15,356 nt of DNA from an uncultured Olsenella sp. (lineage in GTDB: Bacteria > Actinomycetota > Coriobacteriia > Coriobacteriales > Atopobiaceae): NCBI GenBank assembly GCA_947253595.1, contig CAMXZR010000034.1:1-15356 (forward strand). Direction: 5' to 3'. The notes under the pieces are model-generated. The model did no database searches. It had not been told where the DNA came from and saw nothing but the letters and a program-made list of their open reading frames with translations. The position numbers and the translations under genes are program-made. Each line of letters opens with the position of its first letter. Within the stretch, counting starts at the first letter, position 1. This document shows, in pieces, positions 1-5,546 of the stretch.

Positions 1-55
1 GCATCATGCACGACGGCGCACAAGCATCATGCAAGAGCGCGCCCGAGCATGATGC
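1..55. repeat. Iteron-like repeats with 23-bp period
   Basis: GCATCATGCA occurs at 1-10 and again at 24-33. The reverse complement of its first nine bases, GCATGATGC, is at 47-55. The three copies start exactly 23 bp apart, about two helical turns. They sit inside the replication-organizer gene, where several tailed phages keep their origin. More copies could lie upstream of the window. Confidence 0.55.
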
Positions 56-509
56 TGAGAATGAGAATGAGAATGAGAATGAGAATGAGAGGGAGAGTGA
101 GAGGGAGAGTGAGAGGGAGAAGACCCCCCCAAAGGCCCCCCGAGGGGGGCCGTCGCGGGCGGACGTCCTCTCGGCGACCGAGAGGGTCGTCTCCCACCTC
201 AACGCCGTCTGCGGCACGACCTACCGTGCCGACTCGGAGCAGACGCGCAGGCTCGTCTGCGCCAGGCTCGCGGACGGCTTCTCGGCCGACGACCTGGAGC
301 GGGCCGTCGACAACATGGCCTCGCATTGGCTCAACCGCGAGGAGATGCGCCGGTTCCTGAGGCCATCGACCCTCTTCGCCCCGACGAAGTTCGAGGGCTA
401 CCTGCAGACCCCGCCCGCCGGGGCGGCGCTGCCCAGGTTCGCCGAGGCGGACGACGTCGTCGAGACCCCATGGGTCCCGCTGGGGGTGGGCTGCGATGAC
501 GAGCCTTAG
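1..509 (+). CDS. Phage replication organizer, C-terminal part (TIGR02220/Phage_rep_org_C-like), 5' partial
   Basis: The reading frame is open to the left window edge, so the N-terminal (probably winged-helix) domain is likely missing; the first in-window ATG is at 6 and need not be the true start. Counting from that ATG, residues 18-39 are a charged Glu/Asn/Arg/Ser linker encoded by hexamer repeats. Residues about 53-137 match the C-terminal domain of phage replisome organizers: VVSHLNAVCGTTYRADSEQT, then ARLADGFSADDLERAVDN, then a tryptophan segment and RFLRPSTLFAPTKFEGYL. In that family the protein recruits the helicase loader to the phage origin. Fit is good because the next gene, overlapping by 14 bp, is a DnaC-type ATPase. 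Family assignment is by pattern recall, not by search. Confidence 0.8.
   Translation, partial: IMHDGAQASCKSAPEHDAENENENENENERESERESEREKTPPKAPRGGPSRADVLSATERVVSHLNAVCGTTYRADSEQTRRLVCARLADGFSADDLERAVDNMASHWLNREEMRRFLRPSTLFAPTKFEGYLQTPPAGAALPRFAEADDVVETPWVPLGVGCDDEP
57..122 (+). repeat. Purine-rich hexamer tandem repeat (11 units)
   Basis: Five perfect GAGAAT units (57-86) are followed by alternating GAGAGG and GAGAGT units and a final GAGAAG (87-122). The + strand is almost purely purine with a T only at some unit ends. The tract encodes an in-frame Glu-Asn/Glu-Arg/Glu-Ser linker and, because the unit is 6 bp, can expand or contract without a frameshift. It may also serve as an unwinding or strand-biased element of a phage origin next to the GCATCATGC repeats. 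Confidence 0.8.
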
Positions 510-1227
510 CGACCTCTTCGCCCGCCACGGCGGCGAGATGCCCGAGGGCGGCTTCAGCGCCCAGGAGGTCTGGGAGGCGAACGTGATGACTCCCGCCGAG
601 TACGCCCGGGCGCTGGAGGAGGAGCGCCAGGCCAGGCGGGCCATGAGGGCCAGGGCCGAGGAGACGGCGACCGAGAGGGAGCGCCGGGAGCTCGACGCCG
701 CGATGGTCGCTGCGGGCGTCCCCGCCTGCTTCCTGCGGGTCCCCGTCGACGCCAGGCCGCTCGGCGCGCTGGCCTCCGGGCGCGGCCTCTGGCTCCACGG
801 GCCCAAGGGCACCGGGAAGACCTTCTCGGCCTGCGCCGCACTGAAGGCCTGGGTCAGGTCGGGGCGCTCCGGGCGCTTCGCCGGCTGCGTGGCCATGCTC
901 GCCGAGATCAGGGACGCCATGGGCGACCACCGCGAGGCGCAGGCCACGGCCTCCTACGCCAGGACGCCGCTCCTGGTCCTGGACGACCTGGGCAAGGAGG
1001 CACCGAGCCCGTGGGTGCTGTCCAAGATCTTCGCAGTCGTCGACGAGAGGGTGTCGTCCGGACTGCCGATCGTGGTCACGACCCAGCAGGGCAGGCAGGA
1101 GCTCGCGGCCAGGCTCGCCAGGGGAGGGGACCCCGAGACTGCGGAGGCCATCGTCTCCCGTCTCTCCGGCTTCTGCGACGTCGTCCAGACCGGCGGACAC
1201 GACAGGAGGACCCATGCCACGTGCTGA
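496..1227 (+). CDS. DnaC/IstB-like helicase-loader ATPase
   Basis: This 243-residue AAA+ ATPase is predicted to load the replicative helicase at the phage origin. The Walker A motif GPKGTGKT is at residues 102-109 and the Walker B motif LLVLDDLGKE at 159-168. A sensor-1-like strand PIVVTTQ is at 191-197 and a DnaC-type SRL arginine segment at 221-223. The N-terminal 70 residues are helical and highly charged, fitting a helicase-binding region. Length matches phage DnaC homologues. The ATG at 496 overlaps the preceding replication gene by 14 bp, and the 3' end overlaps the HNH gene by 14 bp, implying translational coupling. DnaC and IstB share this fold; the replication neighbour and absence of a transposase favour the loader role. 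Confidence 0.9.
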   Translation: MTSLSDLFARHGGEMPEGGFSAQEVWEANVMTPAEYARALEEERQARRAMRARAEETATERERRELDAAMVAAGVPACFLRVPVDARPLGALASGRGLWLHGPKGTGKTFSACAALKAWVRSGRSGRFAGCVAMLAEIRDAMGDHREAQATASYARTPLLVLDDLGKEAPSPWVLSKIFAVVDERVSSGLPIVVTTQQGRQELAARLARGGDPETAEAIVSRLSGFCDVVQTGGHDRRTHATC

Positions 1228-1603
1228 CACGCTGCCGGAGCTGCTGCGCCCGCTCATGGGCGGCACCAGCCTCACGCTCGACCACTGCGCCGTCTGCGGC
1301 AGGCCCTGGCCGCTCAACCAGCACCACGTCGTCAGGCGCGGGGCGGGGCGGATGTACCGCCAGGGCGTCGAGGTCCCCAAGCCGACGATCACGCTCTGCG
1401 GGAGCGGCAACGCCAGCGGGTGCCACGGCCTGGCGCACGCCAACCGGCTGCACTTCCGCTGGGCGCGCACCGTCCCCGCCCCGAGCGGGCTGGGGACCGT
1501 GGCGTCGTGCTGCGGGCACTGGGAGTACCTCCTCTGCGACGAGCCGACGAGGTACCAGGACGCGCTGGCCATGGGCGGCTGGCGCATGGTCTGCGGGAGG
1601 TGA
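1214..1603 (+). CDS. HNH-like endonuclease / zinc-binding recombination protein
   Basis: A 129-residue protein with a Cys/His pattern typical of phage HNH proteins: CAVC at residues 25-28, the histidine pair QHH at 36-38, then LCGSGNASGC (61-70) followed directly by HGLAH (71-75) and a last histidine at 80. The four cysteines probably hold a structural zinc and the histidines form the metal-dependent nuclease centre. The asparagine at 66 lies close to the third motif, so catalysis is plausible but the spacing is not textbook. AGGAGGA at 1204-1210 is a strong ribosome site 3 bp before the ATG, supporting this start. Placement right after the helicase loader suggests a role in replication or recombination rather than packaging, since it is far from the terminase. 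Confidence 0.72.
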   Translation: MPRADTLPELLRPLMGGTSLTLDHCAVCGRPWPLNQHHVVRRGAGRMYRQGVEVPKPTITLCGSGNASGCHGLAHANRLHFRWARTVPAPSGLGTVASCCGHWEYLLCDEPTRYQDALAMGGWRMVCGR

Positions 1604-1608
1604 CGGAC

Positions 1609-1866
1609 ATGCAGACGGTGGCCGAGGCGGAGATGGCCTGCGACGCGGCCGGGCTGCGTGCGGCCGAGGACCACATGGACGGTGCGGGCGAGGCGCGAGG
1701 CCTCTGCGGGGGCTGCTTCTGGTTCCGCGAGGTCGCGGACGGGCCGGACCACGCGGCGTGGTGCTGCGTGCTCGACTGGGAGGAGTCGGACCGGCTGTGG
1801 TCCGTCTCCCCGGACACGGAGCCCGCCGCGATCGGCTGCGGGATGTGGGAGGCGAGGCAGAGATGA
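1609..1866 (+). CDS. Small Cys-rich hypothetical protein
   Basis: An 85-residue protein of unknown function. Cysteines at 11, 33, 36, 52, 53 and 77 include CGGC at 33-36 and a C-terminal CGMW at 77-80, so zinc binding is plausible. It is tryptophan-rich and acidic near the C terminus. The ATG lies 5 bp after the HNH stop, with GGGAGG upstream at 1595-1600. Its stop overlaps the next start as ATGA. I do not recognise a named family. Confidence 0.75.
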   Translation: MQTVAEAEMACDAAGLRAAEDHMDGAGEARGLCGGCFWFREVADGPDHAAWCCVLDWEESDRLWSVSPDTEPAAIGCGMWEARQR

Positions 1867-2105
1867 TGCTCAGGAGGTGGGACCCGAGAGCCCGCGAGTA
1901 CCGGCCCTACGAGGTCCCCGACGGCTGGCGCGTGAGCTGCTACGAGGCGGACATGCGCGCCACGGTCTGCTGCGCGCGGTGCGGGCGCGAGCTGCCCTAC
2001 GGCGAGTCGTACACGTCGCGGCAGGTCCACACTCCGGGCGGCTTCGGCTACTGCGTGTGCGGGGAGTGCTACGAGGCGGAGACCGAGGAGGAGGGCGATC
2101 TGTAA
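1863..2105 (+). CDS. Small zinc-ribbon-like protein
   Basis: An 80-residue protein. A CARC pair (residues 37-40, preceded by another Cys at 36) and a C-terminal cluster YCVCGECYE (63-71) form a likely four-cysteine zinc site. The C terminus is strongly acidic (EAETEEEGDL). The start is ATG 1863 within ATGATG, overlapping the upstream stop; a second in-frame ATG follows immediately. Its own stop overlaps the next gene as TAATG. No function can be assigned; small zinc ribbons of this kind often bind nucleic acid or a protein partner. Confidence 0.75.
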   Translation: MMLRRWDPRAREYRPYEVPDGWRVSCYEADMRATVCCARCGRELPYGESYTSRQVHTPGGFGYCVCGECYEAETEEEGDL

Positions 2106-2287
2106 TGCGCAGATGCGAGAACTGCACGCACGCGAGGTGCCTGCTCGGCCCCGCACCGCACGTCCCGGACCTGTGGGTCTGCAAGGCGCGGGGCGGCGAG
2201 GCGCAGACACGCCCCGTCATGAGGGCGATGACGTGCCGGGCGTACGAGAGCAGGTACAGGCTTCGGGTGGGGGACGGCGGGCGATGA
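2105..2287 (+). CDS. Small Cys-rich hypothetical protein
   Basis: A 60-residue basic protein with CENC at residues 4-7 and further cysteines at 12, 26 and 44, enough for one zinc site. It begins in a TAATG overlap with the preceding stop and ends in an ATGA-type overlap with the next gene, so it is almost certainly translated as part of the coupled train. The frame stays open far upstream of this start, but GC-rich frames do so by chance and the overlap marks the real start. No family recognised. Confidence 0.68.
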   Translation: MRRCENCTHARCLLGPAPHVPDLWVCKARGGEAQTRPVMRAMTCRAYESRYRLRVGDGGR

Positions 2288-2670
2288 GGAGGCACGCGAG
2301 GTGGACGCCCGGGGAGGACGCGACGCTCGCGGGGCTGTACCCGACGCACCCGCCCTCGTGGGAGGGGTGGGCCGAGGCGCTTCCCGGCAGGACGCGCCAC
2401 TCCATCGTCAGCCACGCGGCGCGCCTCGGGCTCGCGGGCAACTTCCCCGGGCACCCCGCCCACGGGACCGGCGGCGCGAGGGCCGGCAGGCGGCGCGCGT
2501 GGAGGCCCTGGTCCGAGCTCGAGCGCCGCCGCCTGGTCGCCGCCATGGGCCGCATGGTCGGCGTCGAGCCGACGGACGGGCGCATGCGGGATGTCGAGGA
2601 CGCCTGCGGGCACGACTGGCGCGACTGCGTGTCCGAGATGAGGAGGATTGCGAGGAGGAGGAAGAGATGA
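2284..2670 (+). CDS. SANT/Myb-like DNA-binding protein
   Basis: A 128-residue basic protein. Residues 7-51 match a SANT/Myb helix-turn-helix repeat: WTPGEDATLAGLY, a middle tryptophan region WEGWAEALPGRT and the recognition helix SIVSHAARLGLAG. A second, weaker repeat starts at RPWSELERRRLVAAM (74-88). Between them lies an Arg/Gly-rich linker. In phages such proteins are putative transcription regulators or homing-like DNA binders. The position amid early small genes fits an early regulator. ATG 2284 overlaps the upstream stop and the 3' end overlaps the next start (ATGA at 2667). The fold is well supported; the target is unknown. Confidence 0.75.
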   Translation: MRRHARWTPGEDATLAGLYPTHPPSWEGWAEALPGRTRHSIVSHAARLGLAGNFPGHPAHGTGGARAGRRRAWRPWSELERRRLVAAMGRMVGVEPTDGRMRDVEDACGHDWRDCVSEMRRIARRRKR

Positions 2671-3029
2671 GAGAGGAAGAGACGGACAGGGAGGCGACGG
2701 TGGACGAGCTCCTTGCGCGAGACGGCGATGACTGCCTCCCCGCGCCCGTCGGTATCGCCGGGGGCGGGCGGGGGAGGCTGCTGGCGGACGCGATGCTGGC
2801 CGTCGAGGAGCGCGCGGGCTCCTACGGCGACGTGGAGGATTGCTTTGAGCGCGTCGCCCGGCTGTGGACGGCGTACGGCTGCGCCATCGGCGGCGAGGCG
2901 TTGGAGGCCCGCGACGTGGCGAACATGATGGTCCTGCTCAAGGTCGCGAGGAACGACCGTGCGGGGCACCGCGACAACTGGGTCGACATGGCGGGCTACG
3001 CGGCCTGCGGGGCGGAGGTGGACGAATGA
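2667..3029 (+). CDS. DUF6378-type phage protein
   Basis: A 120-residue protein. Residues about 36-113 carry the conserved pattern I associate with DUF6378: an AMLAVEERAGSYGDVEDCF segment, a hydrophobic RVARLWTAYG, DVANMMVLLKVAR, and the C-terminal RDNWVDMAGYAACG. The family is all-helical, common in siphoviruses, and its biochemical role is not established; the helical His/Asp pattern recalls small nucleotide-handling proteins, which is only a guess. The first 30 residues are acidic and variable. Start and stop both overlap neighbours (ATGA). Confidence 0.82.
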   Translation: MREEETDREATVDELLARDGDDCLPAPVGIAGGGRGRLLADAMLAVEERAGSYGDVEDCFERVARLWTAYGCAIGGEALEARDVANMMVLLKVARNDRAGHRDNWVDMAGYAACGAEVDE

Positions 3030-3262
3030 GCGCGGGGTTCGTCAGGGTGCACGACTGCGGGATTGGCGAGCTGCTGGTCAACGTCGGCAGCATCGCGTGG
3101 GTGCACGAGCATTCCCGCACCATCTGCACGTCTGGCGTGAGCGGCACCGGCAACGGGCTGGTGCACGTCCGCAAGGACGAGATGGAGCGGCTTGTCGGGA
3201 TGCTGCCGGTCGTGCGGGACGAGACGGGAATGGAGGCGGAAGGCGATGACAGCGACCGCTGA
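3026..3262 (+). CDS. Small beta-rich hypothetical protein
   Basis: A 78-residue protein predicted to be mainly beta-strand: FVRVHDCG, ELLVNVGSIAWVHE, SRTICTSGV and GLVHVRKDEMERLVGML. This arrangement resembles the small flagellar-regulator FlbD-like fold (two strands carrying a VN/IN motif followed by a terminal helix), seen also in many phage hypotheticals, but the resemblance is loose. The start overlaps the preceding stop (ATGA) and the 3' end overlaps the next gene by 17 bp. Function unknown. Confidence 0.7.
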   Translation: MSAGFVRVHDCGIGELLVNVGSIAWVHEHSRTICTSGVSGTGNGLVHVRKDEMERLVGMLPVVRDETGMEAEGDDSDR

Positions 3263-3563
3263 CGAGAGGCGCGAGGTGGCGGCGAGGCTGAGGGCCAAGT
3301 ACCGCGAGCGCAACGCCCCAGGGATGTTCGAGGTGCAGGACGCGGGCATGCAGGCTTACGGCTACCTGAAAGACCTTGAGAGCTGCCTGCCGGACGGGGA
3401 GAGCGCGTTCACGGTGCTCGCCGACCTCATAGACCCGACGTGTCATCGAGTAATAGAAGACGAAACACAAGTTTGCAGCGAGTGCTCAGGAGACCTAGAC
3501 GAGGGGTATGGATGGGACTTCTGTCCCCACTGCGGGGCGAGGGTGGTGGGCTGCGATGACTGA
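3246..3563 (+). CDS. Phage zinc-ribbon protein
   Basis: A 105-residue protein with a helical N-terminal half and a C-terminal zinc ribbon: CSEC at residues 77-80 and CPHC at 93-96, ending GARVVGCDD. A conserved-looking segment DLIDPTCHRV (60-69) precedes the ribbon. DNA at about 3435-3520 is clearly richer in A and T than its surroundings and uses codons such as AGT, TCA, ATA and ACA, suggesting a recently exchanged segment. The ribbon DNA resembles that of the gene at 3743. The start is ATG 3246 in an overlap with the previous gene, and the stop overlaps the next ATG. Function unknown. Confidence 0.78.
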   Translation: MTATADERREVAARLRAKYRERNAPGMFEVQDAGMQAYGYLKDLESCLPDGESAFTVLADLIDPTCHRVIEDETQVCSECSGDLDEGYGWDFCPHCGARVVGCDD

Positions 3564-3750
3564 CCGTGACGAGGCGCTGCTCAGGTGCCTGGACGCCCTG
3601 TTCAGCATGGAGAGCGTCATCGCCGTCGTGTTCGGTTCGCTCGGGTACATGTCGGCGGACGAGGCAAAGTCATTCGAGCGCGCGTATGGCAGGTACGACG
3701 CGGCAAAGCAGGACCTGATGCACGCGATGGGGGGCGATGTGGATGAGTGA
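3556..3750 (+). CDS. Small hypothetical protein
   Basis: A 64-residue helical protein without cysteine clusters (one Cys at 11). The pattern LLRCLDALFSMESVIAVVFG followed by SADEAKSFERAYGRYDAAKQ suggests two amphipathic helices. The ATG at 3556 lies at the end of a 16-bp sequence, GGTGGGCTGCGATGAC, that is repeated exactly at the start of the helicase-loader gene. It overlaps the upstream gene by 8 bp and the downstream gene by 8 bp. No family recognised. Confidence 0.68.
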   Translation: MTDRDEALLRCLDALFSMESVIAVVFGSLGYMSADEAKSFERAYGRYDAAKQDLMHAMGGDVDE

Positions 3751-4054
3751 GGAACGCACGTTCGTCTGCGAGGCCGTGGTCGGCGACGTGTCGCACATGG
3801 AGTGCGACCTGGTAATCGACGCCAGCTACTTCCGCTCCGCGAGGTCCACGCGCCTGTCGGACGGGACCCGCGTCGTGGAGGAGCGCACGTGCCATGCGGT
3901 TGAGGGGCTGGAGCCGGATGGCATCGGAGCGCCACCGCGTCACACGACCCATTGCTCGAGATGCGGGCAGCTGTGGGACGAGACGGACGGCGTGCCGCGC
4001 TGTCCGGCATACTGCCCCAACTGCGGGGCGAGGGTCACGGGGGAGGGCGAATGA
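3743..4054 (+). CDS. Zinc-ribbon protein, paralogue-like of the gene at 3246
   Basis: A 103-residue protein. The first 60 residues are beta-rich; the C-terminal ribbon has CSRC at 71-74, a Cys at 87 and CPNC at 91-94, ending GARVTGEGE. ATG 3743 is preferred over ATG 3737 because the GGGGG at 3730-3734 lies 8 bp before 3743 but only 2 bp before 3737, and 3743 forms the ATGAGTGA overlap with the preceding stop. The ribbon-coding DNA at 4012-4035 matches 22 of 24 bases of 3521-3544. Function unknown. Confidence 0.74.
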   Translation: MSEERTFVCEAVVGDVSHMECDLVIDASYFRSARSTRLSDGTRVVEERTCHAVEGLEPDGIGAPPRHTTHCSRCGQLWDETDGVPRCPAYCPNCGARVTGEGE

Positions 4055-4233
4055 CCGACATGGAGATTGGGGCGCTCGTGGCGTGGGCGGTGTGCAGCCT
4101 GGCGTACGTGCCCATCGCCGTGCTCGTGTGCAGGCGCGAGCGCAGGCGCGGCTTCAGCGAGGGCCTGCGCGTCAACGTCGAAGCCTGGATGCGCTTCTGC
4201 AACGCCATGCGCGGGACGGACGACGACCGATGA
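4051..4233 (+). CDS. Small single-pass membrane protein
   Basis: A 60-residue protein with one hydrophobic helix at residues 6-27 (IGALVAWAVCSLAYVPIAVL) followed directly by the positive cluster CRRERRRG, which predicts an N-out, C-in orientation. The cytosolic tail ends in an acidic TDDD. The start overlaps the upstream stop (ATGA) and GGGGGAGGG at 4039-4047 is a good ribosome site. It and the next gene form a pair of one-helix peptides. Role unknown; superinfection exclusion or a holin-like activity are possible but the location, before the terminase, is not the usual lysis site. Confidence 0.68.
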   Translation: MTDMEIGALVAWAVCSLAYVPIAVLVCRRERRRGFSEGLRVNVEAWMRFCNAMRGTDDDR

Positions 4234-4352
4234 CCCGCGAGGACGTGGGCTGGGCCCTGGGAGCGGCCTTCGGCGCGCTGGCGGCGGCGCTGCTGGCCCC
4301 AGTGTGGGTGCCGCTGTCGCTGCGGGAGGCGTGGAGGAGGAGGGGGAGATGA
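4230..4352 (+). CDS. Tiny membrane peptide
   Basis: A 40-residue peptide with one hydrophobic segment at residues 8-28 (Trp-Ala-Leu-Gly-Ala-rich, many small residues) and a basic tail LREAWRRRGR. It overlaps both neighbours (ATGA at 4230, ATGATG at 4349), which supports translation despite its size. The glycine/alanine-rich helix is of the kind that packs against a partner helix, perhaps the preceding membrane protein. No family recognised. Confidence 0.55.
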   Translation: MTREDVGWALGAAFGALAAALLAPVWVPLSLREAWRRRGR

Positions 4353-4870
4353 TGAGTGAGGCGGAGGCCCCGTACCGCGCCCCGCGCATGTCCGACTACG
4401 GCAGCGCCCGGGACCTGTTCGAGGCCGCGCGCGAGGCGGCCAGGGACGCGGACCGCATCGCCCGCAACCTCGACCGCATGTCCGCCCGCGAGGGCGTGCG
4501 CGCGCAGTCGTACGAGGTGCGGGGGAGGAGCGGGCACAGGCCCGACGCCACCTCCGCCACGGACGCCCGCATGGACTACGAGGAGCGCGTCAGGCTGCGC
4601 CAGATGGCCGACTACGGCCTCATAGACCTGGCGTGCTCCGTGCTCTACGGGAGGGACCAGCTCACAGGGGGCCTCTCCGCGCTCATGGGGCCCGCGTACG
4701 CCGACTGCCTGTGGTGGCGCTTCTGCGCGGGCGGGACGTGGCCCGAGGTGGCCGAGGGGTGCCAGATGAGCGAGCGCTGGTGTCGCGGCGCCGTGGAGCT
4801 CTCGTTCGACGTCATAGACGCCTACGGCCCCGCGCGCGTGGCCGACGGCCTAGGGCTTGCCGAGGTATGA
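4349..4870 (+). CDS. Phage late transcription regulator, RinA/ArpU or sigma-region-4-like
   Basis: A 173-residue protein. The N-terminal half is a long charged helical stretch (DLFEAAREAARDADRIARNL, 22-41). The C-terminal segment at about 119-160 reads DCLWWRFCAGGTWPEVAEGC then MSERWCRGAVELSFDVIDAY, a helix-turn-helix of the kind found in sigma region 4 and in RinA/ArpU-type regulators that switch on phage late genes. It is the last gene of the early train and is followed by a gene-free region just before the terminase, exactly where such regulators sit. Start: ATG 4349, overlapping the upstream stop, with ATG 4352 as alternative and GGAGGAGG upstream. The target is inferred from position. 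Confidence 0.72.
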   Translation: MMSEAEAPYRAPRMSDYGSARDLFEAAREAARDADRIARNLDRMSAREGVRAQSYEVRGRSGHRPDATSATDARMDYEERVRLRQMADYGLIDLACSVLYGRDQLTGGLSALMGPAYADCLWWRFCAGGTWPEVAEGCQMSERWCRGAVELSFDVIDAYGPARVADGLGLAEV

Positions 4871-4989
4871 AGTGCATCAAAGCGTATTATTATTCCATTT
4901 ATTGGATTAGGACACGGAGATTTCCGTCACATTATGCAACATCGTCTTTCCATCGCGCCGCCATCGCCGCGTCGGCGGGAAAACTGCCG

Positions 4990-5019
4990 GGTCGTGCCAG
5001 GTCGTGCCGGGCCGTGCCG
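4990..5019 (+). repeat. Three tandem 10-bp repeats upstream of the terminase
   Basis: The units GGTCGTGCCA, GGTCGTGCCG and GGCCGTGCCG follow each other without a gap. A 10-bp period places each copy on the same DNA face. They lie about 130 bp before the small terminase start, fitting a binding site for the small terminase or for the upstream regulator. Confidence 0.7.
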
Positions 5020-5061
5020 CCCCACATGTGAGACGATGGCAGCGTGCAGATTCTGACGGTC

Positions 5062-5089
5062 GAGGCCCTGGGCGAGCGCCCGGGGCCTC
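5062..5089 (+). promoter_or_regulatory. Strong GC-rich hairpin
   Basis: GAGGCCCTGGGCG (5062-5074) pairs with CGCCCGGGGCCTC (5077-5089) over 13 positions with a single T:G wobble; sterically the loop would be four bases. No T tract follows, so a classical Rho-independent terminator is unlikely. It could be an mRNA stabilizer, an attenuator or part of a packaging site. Confidence 0.7.
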
Positions 5090-5092
5090 TCT

Positions 5093-5124
5093 GCGCCCGG
5101 GCGCGCCCACGCCCTTCCGGGCGC
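5093..5124 (+). promoter_or_regulatory. Second GC-rich hairpin before the terminase
   Basis: GCGCCCGG (5093-5100) is the exact reverse complement of CCGGGCGC (5117-5124), separated by 16 bases. It begins 3 bp after the preceding hairpin and ends 23 bp before the small terminase ATG, just upstream of the ribosome site at 5131-5142. Confidence 0.6.
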
Positions 5125-5147
5125 GGGGCGGTGGGGAGGGGGACGCG

Positions 5148-5546
5148 ATGGCCAACGAGCGGAACCTGCGCCCGCTGCCACCGCAGAGCCACGAGGAAGC
5201 CGTGAGCAAGGGCCGCAAGGGCGGCAGGGCGTCCGGGCGCAAGCGCCGCGAGATGCGCGACATGCGCGAGACCTTCCGCGCGATGCTCGACATGCCGCTG
5301 CGCAAGGGCGGCGTGACCCAGGCGCAGACCATGGACGGCATGGACGGCAAGAACATGACCGTCGGCCAGGCCATAGCGCTGGCGCAGCTCCGCAGGGCGA
5401 TGGCCGGGGACACGAGGGCCGCGGAGTTCATCCGCGACACCTCCGGCCAGAGGCCGAGCGAGCGCGTTGAGCTGACGGCGCCCTCCAGGGAGAGCGCGGC
5501 TGAGTTCGGCAGGCTGCTCGACGAGGCCATGCGGGATGGGGGATAG
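5148..5546 (+). CDS. Putative terminase small subunit
   Basis: A 132-residue basic protein. Residues 20-42 hold a KGRKGGRASGRKRREMRDMR segment (a KGG-type N-terminal motif seen in phage packaging proteins). The helical MTVGQAIALAQLRRAMAGDT (70-89) and AAEFIRDTSGQRPSERVEL (91-109) are typical of small terminase proteins, which bind the packaging site and regulate the large subunit. The frame is open further upstream, but ATG 5148 with GGGGAGGGGG just before it is the best start. The gene overlaps the large terminase by 11 bp. Assignment rests on motif plus position, since small terminases vary greatly. Confidence 0.75.
   Translation: MANERNLRPLPPQSHEEAVSKGRKGGRASGRKRREMRDMRETFRAMLDMPLRKGGVTQAQTMDGMDGKNMTVGQAIALAQLRRAMAGDTRAAEFIRDTSGQRPSERVELTAPSRESAAEFGRLLDEAMRDGG

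Larger units (their letters stand above)
4871..5147 (+). promoter_or_regulatory. Late control region: candidate late promoter and/or packaging site
   Basis: This 277-bp gap is the longest gene-free stretch in the window. From 4871 to about 4940 it is strikingly AT-rich against the GC-rich background, with TATTATTATT at 4885-4894, as expected for a promoter. ACGGA-GATT-TCCGT at 4914-4927 is a short inverted repeat that could be an operator. Further on are three tandem decamers (4990-5019) and two hairpins (5062-5089 and 5093-5124). No -35/-10 pair with standard spacing could be picked out, consistent with activation by a phage regulator such as the one encoded just upstream. Confidence 0.55.

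Noticed and set aside
57..122. Hexamer tract as a CRISPR array
   Set aside because: The units are 6 bp without spacers and are translated in frame as a linker.
27..947. Long minus-strand open frame opposite the replication genes
   Set aside because: It mirrors the codon bias of the plus-strand organizer and ATPase genes, has low-complexity Leu/Ile repeats from the hexamer tract and no recognisable domain.
5062..5124. The two GC hairpins as intrinsic terminators
   Set aside because: Neither is followed by a T run and transcription must continue into the terminase gene.
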